DNA of 43,010 nucleotides from Hydrogenophilales bacterium (lineage in GTDB: Bacteria; Pseudomonadota; Gammaproteobacteria; Burkholderiales; Thiobacillaceae): NCBI GenBank assembly GCA_023258975.1, contig JAHFRD010000024.1, forward strand, positions 1 to 43,010, in the 5' to 3' direction. Below, piece after piece: positions 8,623-16,493 of the stretch. The notes below the pieces were generated by a model, which ran no database searches, had not been told where the DNA came from, and saw only the letters and a program-made list of their open reading frames with translations. Each line of letters begins with the position of its first letter. Positions within the stretch are counted from its first letter, which is position 1. A program made the translations under genes and the position numbers.

Positions 8623-9792
8623 CTAGCGCCGCGCCACTTCCCACAGCATCGCCTCGAACCGCTCGACGATGCTTTTCCAGCCATATTCCCGCATGGAACG
8701 GCTGGCTTCCTCGCCCTGGCGCCGCCGTAATTCCGGGTTGCCGGCCAGGGCCAGGGCGGCGGCGATGAAAGCCTCCGCGTCACCCGGAGCGACGGTCATG
8801 CCGTTCTCCCCGTCGCGAATCAATATCGCCGCCGCCGCGCGCCGGTAGGCGACGACATTCAAGCCACTGGCCAATGCTTCGGTCAGCACATTGCCCCAGG
8901 TTTCCGAGAGGCTGCCGAACAGAAACAGGTCGGCGCTGGCGTAATGGGCGGCCAGATCTTCGCCAATGCGCGAGCCGGCGAAGATGTGCTCCGGATGTGT
9001 CTCGCGCAGACGCGGCAGGGCGGGGCCGTCGCCCACCCAGACCATGCGCGCGCGCCGGTTGTGAGTGGCGATGGCGGCAAATGCCTGTTCCACCACGGCC
9101 AGGTTTTTCTCCGGGGCGAGGCGCCCGACATGGAGGCAGGCGAGGTCGTCGTCCGCCAGTCCCCAGCGCTTGCGCAACGCGTGGTCGCGCCGCGCCGGCT
9201 GAAACAACCGGGTATCGACGCCGCGCCCCAGCGCGCGCGCGTTGGGGATGCCGCGCGCGCCCAGTGTCGCGGCCAGTTCCGGCGTCGGCGCCAGGGTGGC
9301 CTGGCAGCGCCGATGCAGGGCGTCGAGCCAGCGGGTGACCCAGGGCATCATCCAGCCCAGCCCATAGTGGCCGCTGTATTGATCGAAGTGGGTGTGATAG
9401 CCGGAGGTCACCGGCAAGCCGCGCGCTCGCGCGGCCCACAAGGCGGCCCAGCCCAGGGGGCCTTCGGTGACCACATGCACGAGGTCGGGCCGCTGCCCGT
9501 CCATCAACCTTCCCAGGCGCCGCCAGGCCGGAAGGCCAAGGCGCAGGCCGGGATAGTTCGGTAGCGCCAGGCCGGGCACGACCCAGGTATCCGCCGCGTC
9601 CCGGTCATGCCGCTGCCTTGGGCGTACCACGCCCACCCAATGGCCGCGCGCGCGCAGGCCTTGCACCAGGCGTTCCGTGGTCATGGCGACGCCGTTGATT
9701 TCCGGGGGGTAGGTTTCCGTGACCAGAAGGATGCGCAGAACCCCGCGTGGGAGCGGGCTTGCCCGCGACGCGGCGGAGGCGATCGCGGTCAT
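8623..9792 (-). CDS. GT4 glycosyltransferase, Agt/SqdX-like
   Basis: This is a GT-B fold, retaining glycosyltransferase of family GT4, 389 residues from ATG 9792. The opening RILLVTETYPPEINGVAMT is the acceptor-side Rossmann start, GYHTHFDQYSGHYGLG a lipid-acceptor region like that of Agt/SqdX and related mannosyltransferases, and GRGVDTRLFQP the interdomain hinge. VGRLAPEKN and the E-x7-E pair in SETWGNVLTEA bind the sugar nucleotide. Enzymes of this group make glycolipids from diacylglycerol. ATG 9792 overlaps the upstream stop as ATGA. Residues 8 to 18 (ASRASPLPRGV) are encoded by a REP-like repeat and are probably an acquired extension. Third gene of the plcP operon. Sugar donor cannot be told from sequence. 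Confidence 0.85.
   Translation of the reverse strand: MTAIASAASRASPLPRGVLRILLVTETYPPEINGVAMTTERLVQGLRARGHWVGVVRPRQRHDRDAADTWVVPGLALPNYPGLRLGLPAWRRLGRLMDGQRPDLVHVVTEGPLGWAALWAARARGLPVTSGYHTHFDQYSGHYGLGWMMPWVTRWLDALHRRCQATLAPTPELAATLGARGIPNARALGRGVDTRLFQPARRDHALRKRWGLADDDLACLHVGRLAPEKNLAVVEQAFAAIATHNRRARMVWVGDGPALPRLRETHPEHIFAGSRIGEDLAAHYASADLFLFGSLSETWGNVLTEALASGLNVVAYRRAAAAILIRDGENGMTVAPGDAEAFIAAALALAGNPELRRRQGEEASRSMREYGWKSIVERFEAMLWEVARR
9747..9769 (+). repeat. REP-like element, GGAGCGG family, inside glycosyltransferase gene
   Basis: GTGGGAGCGGGCTTGCCCGCGA is the textbook form of a Pseudomonas-type REP, with stem GCGGGC/GCCCGC and loop TT. It lies within the first codons of the GT4 gene at 8623-9792. 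A variant, GTAGGAGCGGCCTTGGCCGCGA, sits inside nuoG at 19454-19475. Confidence 0.8.
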
Positions 9793-10931
9793 CGCGCAAG
9801 CCCTCGGTAAATCTCCGCCAACCTGTCCGCCAGCGCCTGATCCGACCATTCGCGCGCATAGGCGCGCGCTTGTTCGCCGAGGCGCATGAGCGTGACTGGA
9901 TCGTTCAGCAATTCCACCATCGCGCGCGCGAAGCCGGCGGGGTCGTCGGGGGCGACGCGGCAGCCGCGCCGGGGTTCCAGGATGTCCGCCGTGCCCATGA
10001 CCGATAGGCCCACTACCGGGCAGCGCTGCGCCATCGCTTCCAGCAACACCAGCCCCTGGGTTTCGGTGCGCGAGGCGAAGATGAAGATGTCTGCGGCGGC
10101 GTAGGCGGCGGGAAGCTCGCGCTTGCGATCCAGGTAGCCGAGAAAACGCACGCTGCCGGCCAGGCCCATTTGCGCCGACCGCTGTTCCAGATCGGCGCGC
10201 GCCGGGCCTTCGCCGGTGACCAGAAACAACAGTTCCGGAAGAACGCGCCGAGCAAGGGCGACCGCTTCCAGGAGAAAACCGATGTTTTTTTCATGCGCCA
10301 CTCGCCCGACGAACATCACCACCGGCCGCGCCGGGGAAATGCCGTGACGGGCGCGAAAGCCGGCGGCTTCTCCCGGCGTAAAGGCCGTGGATGGCAGGCC
10401 GGTGGGCAATACATGCGGGGGGCGGGTGACACCGTAGTCGCGCAGGCGCGCGCGCATGGCGGAGGAGGGCACGATCACCGTGTCCAGCGCGTTGCACTGG
10501 CCGCACGAGAAGCGCCGCGCCAGGCCGCGCAGCCAGGCCGCCGGCAGCCAGGGGATGTAGTGCCGCAGGTATTCCTCGAACAGGGTGTGGTAGGTGGCGA
10601 TCACCGGCTTGTTCAGCCGACGCGCGGCGCGCAGGCCGGCGTAATGCGCGGCGAACGGGGTCTGGATGTGGATCACGTCGCAGCTCTCGGCCGCTTTGAG
10701 GGTGGCGCGGCGCAGCTTTACGTAATGCGCCAGGCGATCCTCCGGGTCGCCTGGCACGCGCCGTGCCGGCACCCGGATGATCCCCGCCGCCGGCGCGTCG
10801 TCGCCATAGCTTGGCGCCACCAGCGTGACCTCCACACCGCGCGTGGCGAGCGCGCCGCGAAAGGTTTCAATGGAGGTGGAGACGCCGTTGATGCGCGGGA
10901 AATACACGTCCGAAACCATCAGGACGCGCAT
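9789..10931 (-). CDS. GT4 glycosyltransferase, diacylglycerol glucosyltransferase-like
   Basis: A second GT4 enzyme of 380 residues. It begins with RVLMVSDVYFPRINGVSTS and carries IATYHTLFEEYLRHYIP, a motif seen in monoglycosyl-diacylglycerol synthases. VGRVAHEKN and the E-x7-E pair in RTETQGLVLLEAM form the nucleotide-sugar site. Like its neighbour it should work at the inner face of the membrane. I chose ATG 10931 because it sits in TGATG with the plcP stop and because the next residues are the family start; the frame upstream encodes only shadow of plcP. Two related but clearly different GT4 enzymes in tandem could add two sugars in sequence or use different donors. The specificity is inferred from motif resemblance only. 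Confidence 0.85.
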   Translation of the reverse strand: MRVLMVSDVYFPRINGVSTSIETFRGALATRGVEVTLVAPSYGDDAPAAGIIRVPARRVPGDPEDRLAHYVKLRRATLKAAESCDVIHIQTPFAAHYAGLRAARRLNKPVIATYHTLFEEYLRHYIPWLPAAWLRGLARRFSCGQCNALDTVIVPSSAMRARLRDYGVTRPPHVLPTGLPSTAFTPGEAAGFRARHGISPARPVVMFVGRVAHEKNIGFLLEAVALARRVLPELLFLVTGEGPARADLEQRSAQMGLAGSVRFLGYLDRKRELPAAYAAADIFIFASRTETQGLVLLEAMAQRCPVVGLSVMGTADILEPRRGCRVAPDDPAGFARAMVELLNDPVTLMRLGEQARAYAREWSDQALADRLAEIYRGLAR

Positions 10932-11734
10932 CAGTCGGGCTCGGCCTGGAACGCCGGCGTCTTTCGCCCAAGCAAACTTGCCGGCAAGGATGCCGGCGCT
11001 ATAGCGCTCCACACCACCATTTCCAGGCGGCCGTCCTCGTGTTCGACGATGGCGGTGCAGGAATCCACCCAGTCGCCGCAGTTGGCGTAGATCAGACCAT
11101 CCATCTCCTTCAGCGCCGCCCAGTGGATATGGCCGCAGATCACGCCGTCGAGGCCGCGCTCGCGCACATGGCGCATCACCGAATCCTCGAAGTCGAAGAT
11201 GAACCGCAAGGCGGTCTTCACCCGCCGTTTGGCGTAGCCCGCAAGCGACCAGTATCCAGGGATGCCCAGGAGCCGGCGCAAGCGCGACAGCCAGCCGTTG
11301 ATGCGGACCAGCAGGTTGTAGGCAACGTCGCCGAGCACCGCCACCCAGCGGTGATACCGGGTAACCTGGTCGAAATCGTCGCCGTGAATGAGCAGGAAGC
11401 GGCGCCCGTCGGCGGTCTCATGCACGTATTCGTGTTCCACCCGGATATCGCCAAACGCGCTTCCTCGGTAATCGCGCAGGGCTTCGTCATGGTTGCCCGG
11501 CACGAATACCACTTGCTCGCCGTGGCGCGCGCGCCGCAGCACCTTCTGGATCACGGTGTTCTGCGCAGGGCTCCAGTGGATGCCCCGGCTCATGCTCCAG
11601 AAGTCGATGATGTCGCCGACCAGATAGAGATGGTGGGCGGGATATTCGCGCAGGAAGGCGAGCAGGCTTTCAGCCTGGCAGGCGCGGGTGCCCAGATGGA
11701 CATCCGAGATGAAGACGGAGCGGACGGCTGGCAT
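10931..11734 (-). CDS. plcP: PlcP-type metallophosphoesterase (phospholipase C)
   Basis: A 267-residue calcineurin-like phosphoesterase. Metal ligands are all present: SDVHLG near the N-terminus, GDIIDFW, GNHDE, HGDDFD and GHIHW. The family is usually annotated UDP-2,3-diacylglucosamine hydrolase, but the wording (FISDVHLGTRACQAE, VGDIIDFWSMSR, GDVAYNLLVRIN) is closer to PlcP as I know it from Sinorhizobium, which cleaves phosphate headgroups off membrane lipids when phosphate is scarce. The two coupled GT4 genes and an upstream Pho-box candidate support that reading. ATG 11734 is chosen because the 16 extra residues from ATG 11782 are encoded by the Pho box. The last 20 or so residues (SAIAPASLPASLL...) come from a REP-like repeat. 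LpxH-like activity remains the alternative. Confidence 0.75.
   Translation of the reverse strand: MPAVRSVFISDVHLGTRACQAESLLAFLREYPAHHLYLVGDIIDFWSMSRGIHWSPAQNTVIQKVLRRARHGEQVVFVPGNHDEALRDYRGSAFGDIRVEHEYVHETADGRRFLLIHGDDFDQVTRYHRWVAVLGDVAYNLLVRINGWLSRLRRLLGIPGYWSLAGYAKRRVKTALRFIFDFEDSVMRHVRERGLDGVICGHIHWAALKEMDGLIYANCGDWVDSCTAIVEHEDGRLEMVVWSAIAPASLPASLLGRKTPAFQAEPD
10970..11005 (-). repeat. REP-like element, GCCGGC family, inside plcP 3' end
   Basis: Read on the minus strand, TATAGCGCCGGCATCCTTGCCGGCAAG resembles the paired REP elements at 38039-38107, with stem GCCGGCA and TGCCGGC around a short loop. It encodes the unconserved C-terminal APASLPASLL of the PlcP-like protein, so it was probably gained by insertion near the old stop codon. 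Confidence 0.6.
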
Positions 11735-11758
11735 GGCCAGCGAATGTGGCAGGGGAGT

Positions 11759-11776
11759 GTGAAAGTTTGGTGACAA
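11759..11776 (-). promoter_or_regulatory. Candidate Pho box of the plcP operon
   Basis: On the minus strand TTGTCAC-CAAA-CTTTCAC gives two 7-mers in 11-bp register, matching CTGTCAC at 6 and 6 of 7 positions. It ends 24 nt before the chosen plcP start, so a promoter at standard spacing would give a very short leader. It is the third Pho-box candidate in 8 kb. Confidence 0.6.
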
Positions 11777-11823
11777 CGGCATGCGTGTTTTTTGAATGGA
11801 ACGCGCGCGTTACCAGTTCCGGA

Positions 11824-11852
11824 TTGACCTTCTTTGCGTTCCAACATACCAT
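11824..11852 (+). promoter_or_regulatory. Sigma-70 promoter candidate for tpiA
   Basis: TTGACC (11824-11829) and TACCAT (11847-11852) with a 17-nt spacer match 5 of 6 and 4 of 6 consensus positions. They lie 30 nt before the tpiA start and diverge from the plcP operon. Confidence 0.5.
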
Positions 11853-11881
11853 TCGCGGCCTTTTTTAGAGGGGGAAACCCG

Positions 11882-12628
11882 ATGCGTCGCAAACTGGTCG
11901 CCGGCAATTGGAAGATGCATGGCAGTCTGGCCGAGAACGAGGCCCTGTTGTCCGGCATTCTTGCCGGCATGGGTAGCGTGACGGCGGACGTGGCGGTTTG
12001 TGTGCCGTTTCCCTACCTCGCGCAGGTACAGGCCAAGCTGACCGGCAGCGCCATTGCCTGGGGCGCGCAGAACCTGAGCCAGCAGGCCAAGGGCGCGTTC
12101 ACCGGTGAGGTGTCCGCCAACATGCTGAAGGATTTTGCCTGCGCCTATGTGATTGTCGGCCACTCCGAGCGGCGCGCCATCTACGGCGAGAGCGACGAGT
12201 TGGTGGCGGAGAAGTACGCCGCCGCGCAGGCCGCCGGTCTGACCCCCATCCTGTGCGTGGGCGAGACTCTGAACGAGCGCGAGGGTTGCATCACCGAAGC
12301 CGTGGTGGCGCGCCAGATGGATGCCGTGATCGCCAAGTGCGGCGTGTCGTCTCTGGCCAGGGCGGTGGTGGCTTATGAGCCGGTTTGGGCGATCGGGACC
12401 GGCGTGACGGCCACACCCGACCAGGCGCAGGCGGTGCATGCCTTCATACGCGCCAAAGTGCGCGAGCTGGATGCCGTCGTGGCGGAGGGTCTGGTGATTC
12501 AGTACGGCGGCAGCATGAAGGCCGGCAACGCGGTCGAGTTGCTGGGGCAGCCGGACATCGACGGTGGCCTGATCGGTGGCGCCGCCCTGAACGCGGAAGA
12601 ATTCCTGGCAATCTGCCGGGCGGGTTAA
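11882..12628 (+). CDS. tpiA: Triosephosphate isomerase
   Basis: TpiA interconverts dihydroxyacetone phosphate and glyceraldehyde-3-phosphate in glycolysis, gluconeogenesis and the Calvin cycle. The 248-residue protein has AGNWKMHG with catalytic Lys11, VGHSERR carrying the electrophilic histidine, and [11 protein letters not shown] with the catalytic glutamate. [10 protein letters not shown] and the phosphate-gripping segment GGLIGGAAL close the barrel. ATG 11882 follows GAGGGGGA and the AGNWKMHG start sits at the expected depth. secG follows after 33 nt; the tpiA-secG-tRNA-Leu-nuo order is common in proteobacteria. Confidence 0.97.
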   Translation: MRRKLVAGNWKMHGSLAENEALLSGILAGMGSVTADVAVCVPFPYLAQVQAKLTGSAIAWGAQNLSQQAKGAFTGEVSANMLKDFACAYVIVGHSERRAIYGESDELVAEKYAAAQAAGLTPILCVGETLNEREGCITEAVVARQMDAVIAKCGVSSLARAVVAYEPVWAIGTGVTATPDQAQAVHAFIRAKVRELDAVVAEGLVIQYGGSMKAGNAVELLGQPDIDGGLIGGAALNAEEFLAICRAG

Positions 12629-12661
12629 GTTGGGTTTTTAGTTGGGTATATAGGAATCGAA

Positions 12662-13000
12662 ATGGAATTTATCGTCTGGATCTTTCATGTGCTGGTGGCG
12701 GTGGCCGTGATCGGTCTGGTGCTGATGCAGCACGGCAAGGGCGCCGACATGGGCGCGGCGTTCGGTGGCGGGTCTTCCGGCAGCCTCTTCGGGGCAACCG
12801 GCTCGGCCAACTTTCTGTCGCGCACGACCGCTGTGCTGGCCACGGCATTTTTCCTGACCAGCATGGGGTTGACCTATTTTTCCAGCCTCAAGAGCACGGC
12901 GGCCAAGCCGGCCGCGCAACGGGCGGCTCCGGTAGCGCCGCAGTCGGCCCCGGTGCAGGCACCGGCGGGTCTGGATAAGTCGGGCGCAATTCCGAAATAA
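12662..13000 (+). CDS. secG: Protein translocase subunit SecG
   Basis: SecG is the small accessory subunit of the SecYEG protein-export channel in the inner membrane. The 112-residue protein has the usual two transmembrane segments (about residues 3-21 and 54-76). Between them lies the conserved cytoplasmic loop [20 protein letters not shown] followed by [14 protein letters not shown]. The tail is rich in alanine, proline and glutamine ([14 protein letters not shown]), as is common and variable in betaproteobacteria. TAGGAA lies seven bases before ATG 12662. Confidence 0.97.
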   Translation: MEFIVWIFHVLVAVAVIGLVLMQHGKGADMGAAFGGGSSGSLFGATGSANFLSRTTAVLATAFFLTSMGLTYFSSLKSTAAKPAAQRAAPVAPQSAPVQAPAGLDKSGAIPK

Positions 13001-13016
13001 GTCGTATCGAGTTCTT

Positions 13017-13039
13017 CGGCATGCTCCCTGGGCATGCCG
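13017..13039 (+). repeat. Hairpin between secG and tRNA-Leu
   Basis: CGGCATGC (13017-13024) pairs perfectly with GCATGCCG (13032-13039) around a 7-nt loop. No T-run follows. It lies six bases before the tRNA and may guide 5' processing of a secG-tRNA transcript. Confidence 0.55.
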
Positions 13040-13045
13040 CGTAAT

Positions 13046-13130
13046 GCCGACGTGGTGAAATTGGTAGACACGCTGTCTTGAGGGGGCAGTGACGAAAGTC
13101 GTGCGAGTTCGAGTCTCGCCGTCGGCACCA
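13046..13130 (+). tRNA. tRNA-Leu (anticodon GAG)
   Basis: The 85-nt gene folds into a complete cloverleaf of class II type. Acceptor strands are GCCGACG and CGTCGGC, with discriminator A and an encoded CCA at 13128-13130. The anticodon arm is CTGTC-TTGAGGG-GGCAG, so the anticodon is GAG (13080-13082), reading CUC and CUU. The long variable arm GACGAAAGTC marks leucine. The T-arm GCGAG-TTCGAGT-CTCGC is canonical. Confidence 0.97.
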
Positions 13131-13166
13131 TCGAATTTCTTTATATCCCCTTAAATCAATTATTAA

Positions 13167-13197
13167 CTCATTGATACCAATGGGTTTTTTGTTTTTT
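13167..13197 (+). terminator. Rho-independent terminator after tRNA-Leu
   Basis: CTCATTG (13167-13173), loop ATAC, CAATGGG (13178-13184) form a 7-bp stem with one wobble. TTTTTTGTTTTTT follows at once. It separates the tpiA-secG-tRNA unit from the nuo operon. Confidence 0.75.
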
Positions 13198-13203
13198 GTC
13201 GCC

Positions 13204-13232
13204 TTGACGCAAGGTCGCTGAAAGCCTAGACT
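13204..13232 (+). promoter_or_regulatory. Sigma-70 promoter candidate for the nuo operon
   Basis: TTGACG (13204-13209), 17-nt spacer, TAGACT (13227-13232) match 5 of 6 and 4 of 6 consensus positions. The first nuo codon is 44 nt further on, behind a GGGGGA ribosome-binding site. A terminator lies directly upstream, so this is the likely operon start. Confidence 0.6.
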
Positions 13233-13276
13233 GCGCGCCTTCTTGGCGTAGGTTGGCCGCGCCATTCGGGGGAGCC

Positions 13277-13633
13277 ATGCTCGAAAATTATTTTCCGGTT
13301 CTGATGTTCATCCTGGTGGGGCTTGCCATTGGCGTGGCTCCCATGGTCGCCGGCTTCGTGCTGGCGCCACACAAACCGGACGCGGAAAAGCTCTCCCCTT
13401 ACGAATGTGGTTTCGAGGCCTTCGAGGATGCGCGCATGAAGTTCGATGTGCGCTACTACCTGGTGGCCATCCTGTTTATTCTGTTCGACCTGGAAATCGC
13501 CTTTCTTTTTCCCTGGGCCCTGGTGCTGGAGGAGATCGGCCTGTTCGGGTTTGTGTCCATGATGATTTTCCTCGGCATCCTGGTGGTGGGCTTCGTCTAC
13601 GAATGGATGCAGGGCGCCCTGGATTGGGAATGA
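13277..13633 (+). CDS. nuoA: NADH-quinone oxidoreductase subunit A
   Basis: NuoA is a small membrane-arm subunit of complex I near the quinone cavity. The 118-residue protein has three hydrophobic segments and the conserved loop [20 protein letters not shown], followed by [20 protein letters not shown], which carries the family's acidic membrane residues. ATG 13277 is preceded by GGGGGA; an upstream TTG would only add eight unconserved residues. It starts a 14-gene nuo operon whose gene order is the standard one apart from an insertion between nuoF and nuoG. Confidence 0.97.
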   Translation: MLENYFPVLMFILVGLAIGVAPMVAGFVLAPHKPDAEKLSPYECGFEAFEDARMKFDVRYYLVAILFILFDLEIAFLFPWALVLEEIGLFGFVSMMIFLGILVVGFVYEWMQGALDWE

Positions 13634-13637
13634 CGAC

Positions 13638-14114
13638 ATGAGCATCGAAGGCATCCTGGAAAAAGGCTTTATCACCACCAGCGTCGACGCGGTGGTGAAT
13701 TACACCCGTACCGGTTCCCTGTGGCCGATGACCTTCGGTCTGGCCTGCTGCGCCATCGAAATGATGCAGGCGGGCGCTTCACGTTATGACCTGGATCGTT
13801 TCGGCATCGTGTTCCGTCCCAGTCCGCGCCAGTCCGACCTGATGATCGTCGCCGGCACACTGTGCAACAAGATGGCGCCGGCTTTGCGCAAGGTCTACGA
13901 CCAGATGGCCGAGCCGCGCTGGGTGATCTCGATGGGTTCCTGCGCCAACGGCGGCGGTTACTACCACTATTCCTACTCCGTGGTGCGCGGTTGTGATCGC
14001 ATCGTGCCGGTGGATATCTATGTGCCGGGGTGCCCGCCGACGGCGGAGGCGCTGCTGTACGGGTTGATCCAGTTGCAGAAGAAAATCCGCCGTACCAGCA
14101 CCATCGCCCGCTGA
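13638..14114 (+). CDS. nuoB: NADH-quinone oxidoreductase subunit B
   Basis: NuoB carries iron-sulfur cluster N2, the last relay before quinone. The 158-residue protein shows the four ligands: adjacent Cys37-Cys38 in LACCAIEMM, a third in [10 protein letters not shown] and a fourth in [12 protein letters not shown]. The quinone-facing segment [11 protein letters not shown] is intact. It starts 4 nt after the nuoA stop. Length and motifs are normal. Confidence 0.98.
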   Translation: MSIEGILEKGFITTSVDAVVNYTRTGSLWPMTFGLACCAIEMMQAGASRYDLDRFGIVFRPSPRQSDLMIVAGTLCNKMAPALRKVYDQMAEPRWVISMGSCANGGGYYHYSYSVVRGCDRIVPVDIYVPGCPPTAEALLYGLIQLQKKIRRTSTIAR

Positions 14115-14126
14115 CAGGACGCCGCC

Positions 14127-14726
14127 ATGCCACTGACTCCTGAAGTGCTGCTCGATCGTGTTAACGACGCGCTGGGCGACAAGATTCTCACCAGCAAGAT
14201 TGCGCAGGAACAGGTCACCATCGAGGTGCCGGCCGGTGACTGGCTGGAAATCTGCGCGACGCTGCGCGACACCCCCGCGCTGGCCTTCGATCTGATGATC
14301 GACCTCTGTGGTGTGGACTATTCCGCTTACAAGGATGGCGCCTGGGACGGTCGACGCTTCGCCGTGGTGCTCAATCTGCTGTCGATCAAGCGCAATCACC
14401 GCCTGCGCGTGCGCACCTTCTGCGCCGACGACGAATTGCCGATATTGCCCTCCCTGGAGGAAGTCTGGCCGGCGGTGAACTGGTTCGAACGCGAGGCCTT
14501 CGACCTGTTCGGCATCGTCTTCGACGGCCATCCGGACCTGCGCCGCATCCTCACCGACTACGGCTTCATCGGCCATCCGTTCCGCAAGGACTTCCCGATT
14601 TCCGGCCACGTGGAAATGCGTTACGACCCGGAACTCAAGCGCGTGGTGTATCAGCCGGTGAGCATCGATCCGCGTGAGGTGACCCCGCGCATCGTGCGCG
14701 AAGACAACTACGGGGCCGCGCAATGA
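14127..14726 (+). CDS. nuoC: NADH-quinone oxidoreductase subunit C
   Basis: NuoC is the 30-kDa hydrophilic subunit that braces NuoD and NuoB in the peripheral arm. The 199-residue protein contains the family signature [20 protein letters not shown], followed by [20 protein letters not shown]. It is a separate gene, not fused to nuoD as in E. coli, which is usual for betaproteobacteria. Its stop overlaps the nuoD start by four bases, giving translational coupling of two proteins that must assemble together. Confidence 0.97.
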   Translation: MPLTPEVLLDRVNDALGDKILTSKIAQEQVTIEVPAGDWLEICATLRDTPALAFDLMIDLCGVDYSAYKDGAWDGRRFAVVLNLLSIKRNHRLRVRTFCADDELPILPSLEEVWPAVNWFEREAFDLFGIVFDGHPDLRRILTDYGFIGHPFRKDFPISGHVEMRYDPELKRVVYQPVSIDPREVTPRIVREDNYGAAQ

Positions 14727-16003
14727 CCGCCTCCGCAAGCGCTGAAATCCGCAACTACACCATCAACTTCGGCCCGCAGCACCCGGCCGCGCACGGCGTG
14801 CTGCGCCTGGTGCTGGAACTCGACGGCGAGGTGATCGAACGCGCCGACCCGCACATCGGTCTGCTGCATCGCGGCACCGAGAAACTGGCGGAAACCCGCA
14901 CCTTCCTGCAATCCGTGCCCTACATGGATCGGCTCGACTACATGTCCATGATGCAGAACGAGCACGCCTACTGCATGGCGATCGAGCGCCTGCTGGGCCT
15001 CTCGGTGCCGGAACGCGCGCAATACATCCGGGTGATGTTCGACGAGATCACCCGCATCCTGAATCACCTGCTCTGGCTGGGCACCCACGCGCTCGACATC
15101 GGCGCCATGACCGTCTTCCTCTACGCCTTCCGCGAGCGGGAAGATTTGATGGACGTGTACGAGGCGGTGACCGGCGCGCGCATGCACGCGGCCTACTATC
15201 GGCCGGGTGGCGTCTACCGCGACCTGCCGGACGCGATGCCGCAATACCAGGCCAGCAAAAAGAAGAACGAATCCGATCTGCGCCGCCTCAACGAAAATCG
15301 CCAGGGCAGCGTGCTCGACTTCATCGAGGATTTCTCGAAACGTTTCTTCGGCTATGTCGATGAATACGAGACCCTGCTCACCGACAACCGCATCTGGAAA
15401 CAGCGCACCGTCGGCATCGGCGTGGTCGAGGCCGACCGCGCCAAGGCGCTGGGTTTTACCGGCCCCATGCTGCGCGGCTCCGGCATCGTCTGGGATTTGC
15501 GCAAGATGCAGCCCTACGCGGTGTACGACAAGCTCGACTTCGAGATTCCCATCGGCCGCACCGGCGACAGCTACGACCGCTATCTGGTGCGCATGGAAGA
15601 GATGCGCCAGTCCAACCGCCTCATCCAGCAGTGCGTGGCATGGCTGAAAGCTGATTCTGCCAAAGGCGCTGGCCCGGTCATCAGCGAGAACCACAAGGTG
15701 GCGCCGCCCTCGCGTGAAGCGATGAAGTCGAACATGGAAGAGCTGATCCATCACTTCAAGCTGTTCACCGAAGGCATGCACGTGCCGGAAGGCGAGGTCT
15801 ACGCGGCGGTGGAGCATTCCAAGGGCGAGTTCGGCGTCTACCTGATCTCCGACGGCGCCAACAAGCCTTATCGTCTCAAGCTGCGCGCGCCCGGTTTCTC
15901 GCATCTGGCCGGCCTCGACGAAATGTCACGCGGCCACATGATCGCCGACGTGGTGGCCATCATCGGTACCCTGGACATCGTGTTCGGCGATATAGACAGA
16001 TGA
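14723..16003 (+). CDS. nuoD: NADH-quinone oxidoreductase subunit D
   Basis: NuoD is the 49-kDa subunit that forms, with NuoB, the quinone-binding pocket. The 426-residue protein opens with the family signature [20 protein letters not shown] and has the quinone-site histidine and tyrosine regions ([23 protein letters not shown]). It also has the long insertion [19 protein letters not shown] common in betaproteobacteria, and the conserved end [17 protein letters not shown]. The ATG overlaps the nuoC stop. Confidence 0.98.
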   Translation: MTASASAEIRNYTINFGPQHPAAHGVLRLVLELDGEVIERADPHIGLLHRGTEKLAETRTFLQSVPYMDRLDYMSMMQNEHAYCMAIERLLGLSVPERAQYIRVMFDEITRILNHLLWLGTHALDIGAMTVFLYAFREREDLMDVYEAVTGARMHAAYYRPGGVYRDLPDAMPQYQASKKKNESDLRRLNENRQGSVLDFIEDFSKRFFGYVDEYETLLTDNRIWKQRTVGIGVVEADRAKALGFTGPMLRGSGIVWDLRKMQPYAVYDKLDFEIPIGRTGDSYDRYLVRMEEMRQSNRLIQQCVAWLKADSAKGAGPVISENHKVAPPSREAMKSNMEELIHHFKLFTEGMHVPEGEVYAAVEHSKGEFGVYLISDGANKPYRLKLRAPGFSHLAGLDEMSRGHMIADVVAIIGTLDIVFGDIDR

Positions 16004-16019
16004 GTGATAGGTAACAGAC

Positions 16020-16493
16020 ATGCTTTCCGCTGAATCCCTCGCCCAGATCGACAAGGAACTCGCCAAGTACCCGCCCGACCAGAAACAGTCGGCGGTGATG
16101 GGCGCCCTGCGCATCGCCCAGAACGAGATGGGCTGGCTGTCGCGCGACAGCATCGAGTTCGTTGCCCACTACCTCGCCATGCCGGCCATCGCCGCCTACG
16201 AGGTCGCCACCTTCTACAACATGTACGACCTGGCGCCGGTTGGCCGCAACAAGGTCACCCTCTGCACCAACCTGCCTTGCCAGCTCCAGGGCGCGGACAA
16301 GATCGCCGAGCACCTGCAAGGCAGGCTGGGCATCGGCTTCGGCGAAACCACGGCGGATGGCCGTTACACGCTCAAGGAAGGCGAGTGCATGGGCGCTTGT
16401 GGCCACGGCCCCCTGTGTCTGCACAACAATCACGAGATGCACGACCACCTGACGCCGGAATCGGTGGACAAGCTGCTGGATGAGATGAAATGA
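16020..16493 (+). CDS. nuoE: NADH-quinone oxidoreductase subunit E
   Basis: NuoE is the 24-kDa thioredoxin-like subunit binding the off-path 2Fe-2S cluster N1a. The four cysteines are Cys82 and Cys87 in LCTNLPC and Cys123 and Cys127 in ECMGAC, with exactly the spacing expected. The 157-residue length is normal. The stop overlaps the nuoF start by four bases, so the NADH-oxidising module NuoEF is translationally coupled. Confidence 0.97.
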   Translation: MLSAESLAQIDKELAKYPPDQKQSAVMGALRIAQNEMGWLSRDSIEFVAHYLAMPAIAAYEVATFYNMYDLAPVGRNKVTLCTNLPCQLQGADKIAEHLQGRLGIGFGETTADGRYTLKEGECMGACGHGPLCLHNNHEMHDHLTPESVDKLLDEMK

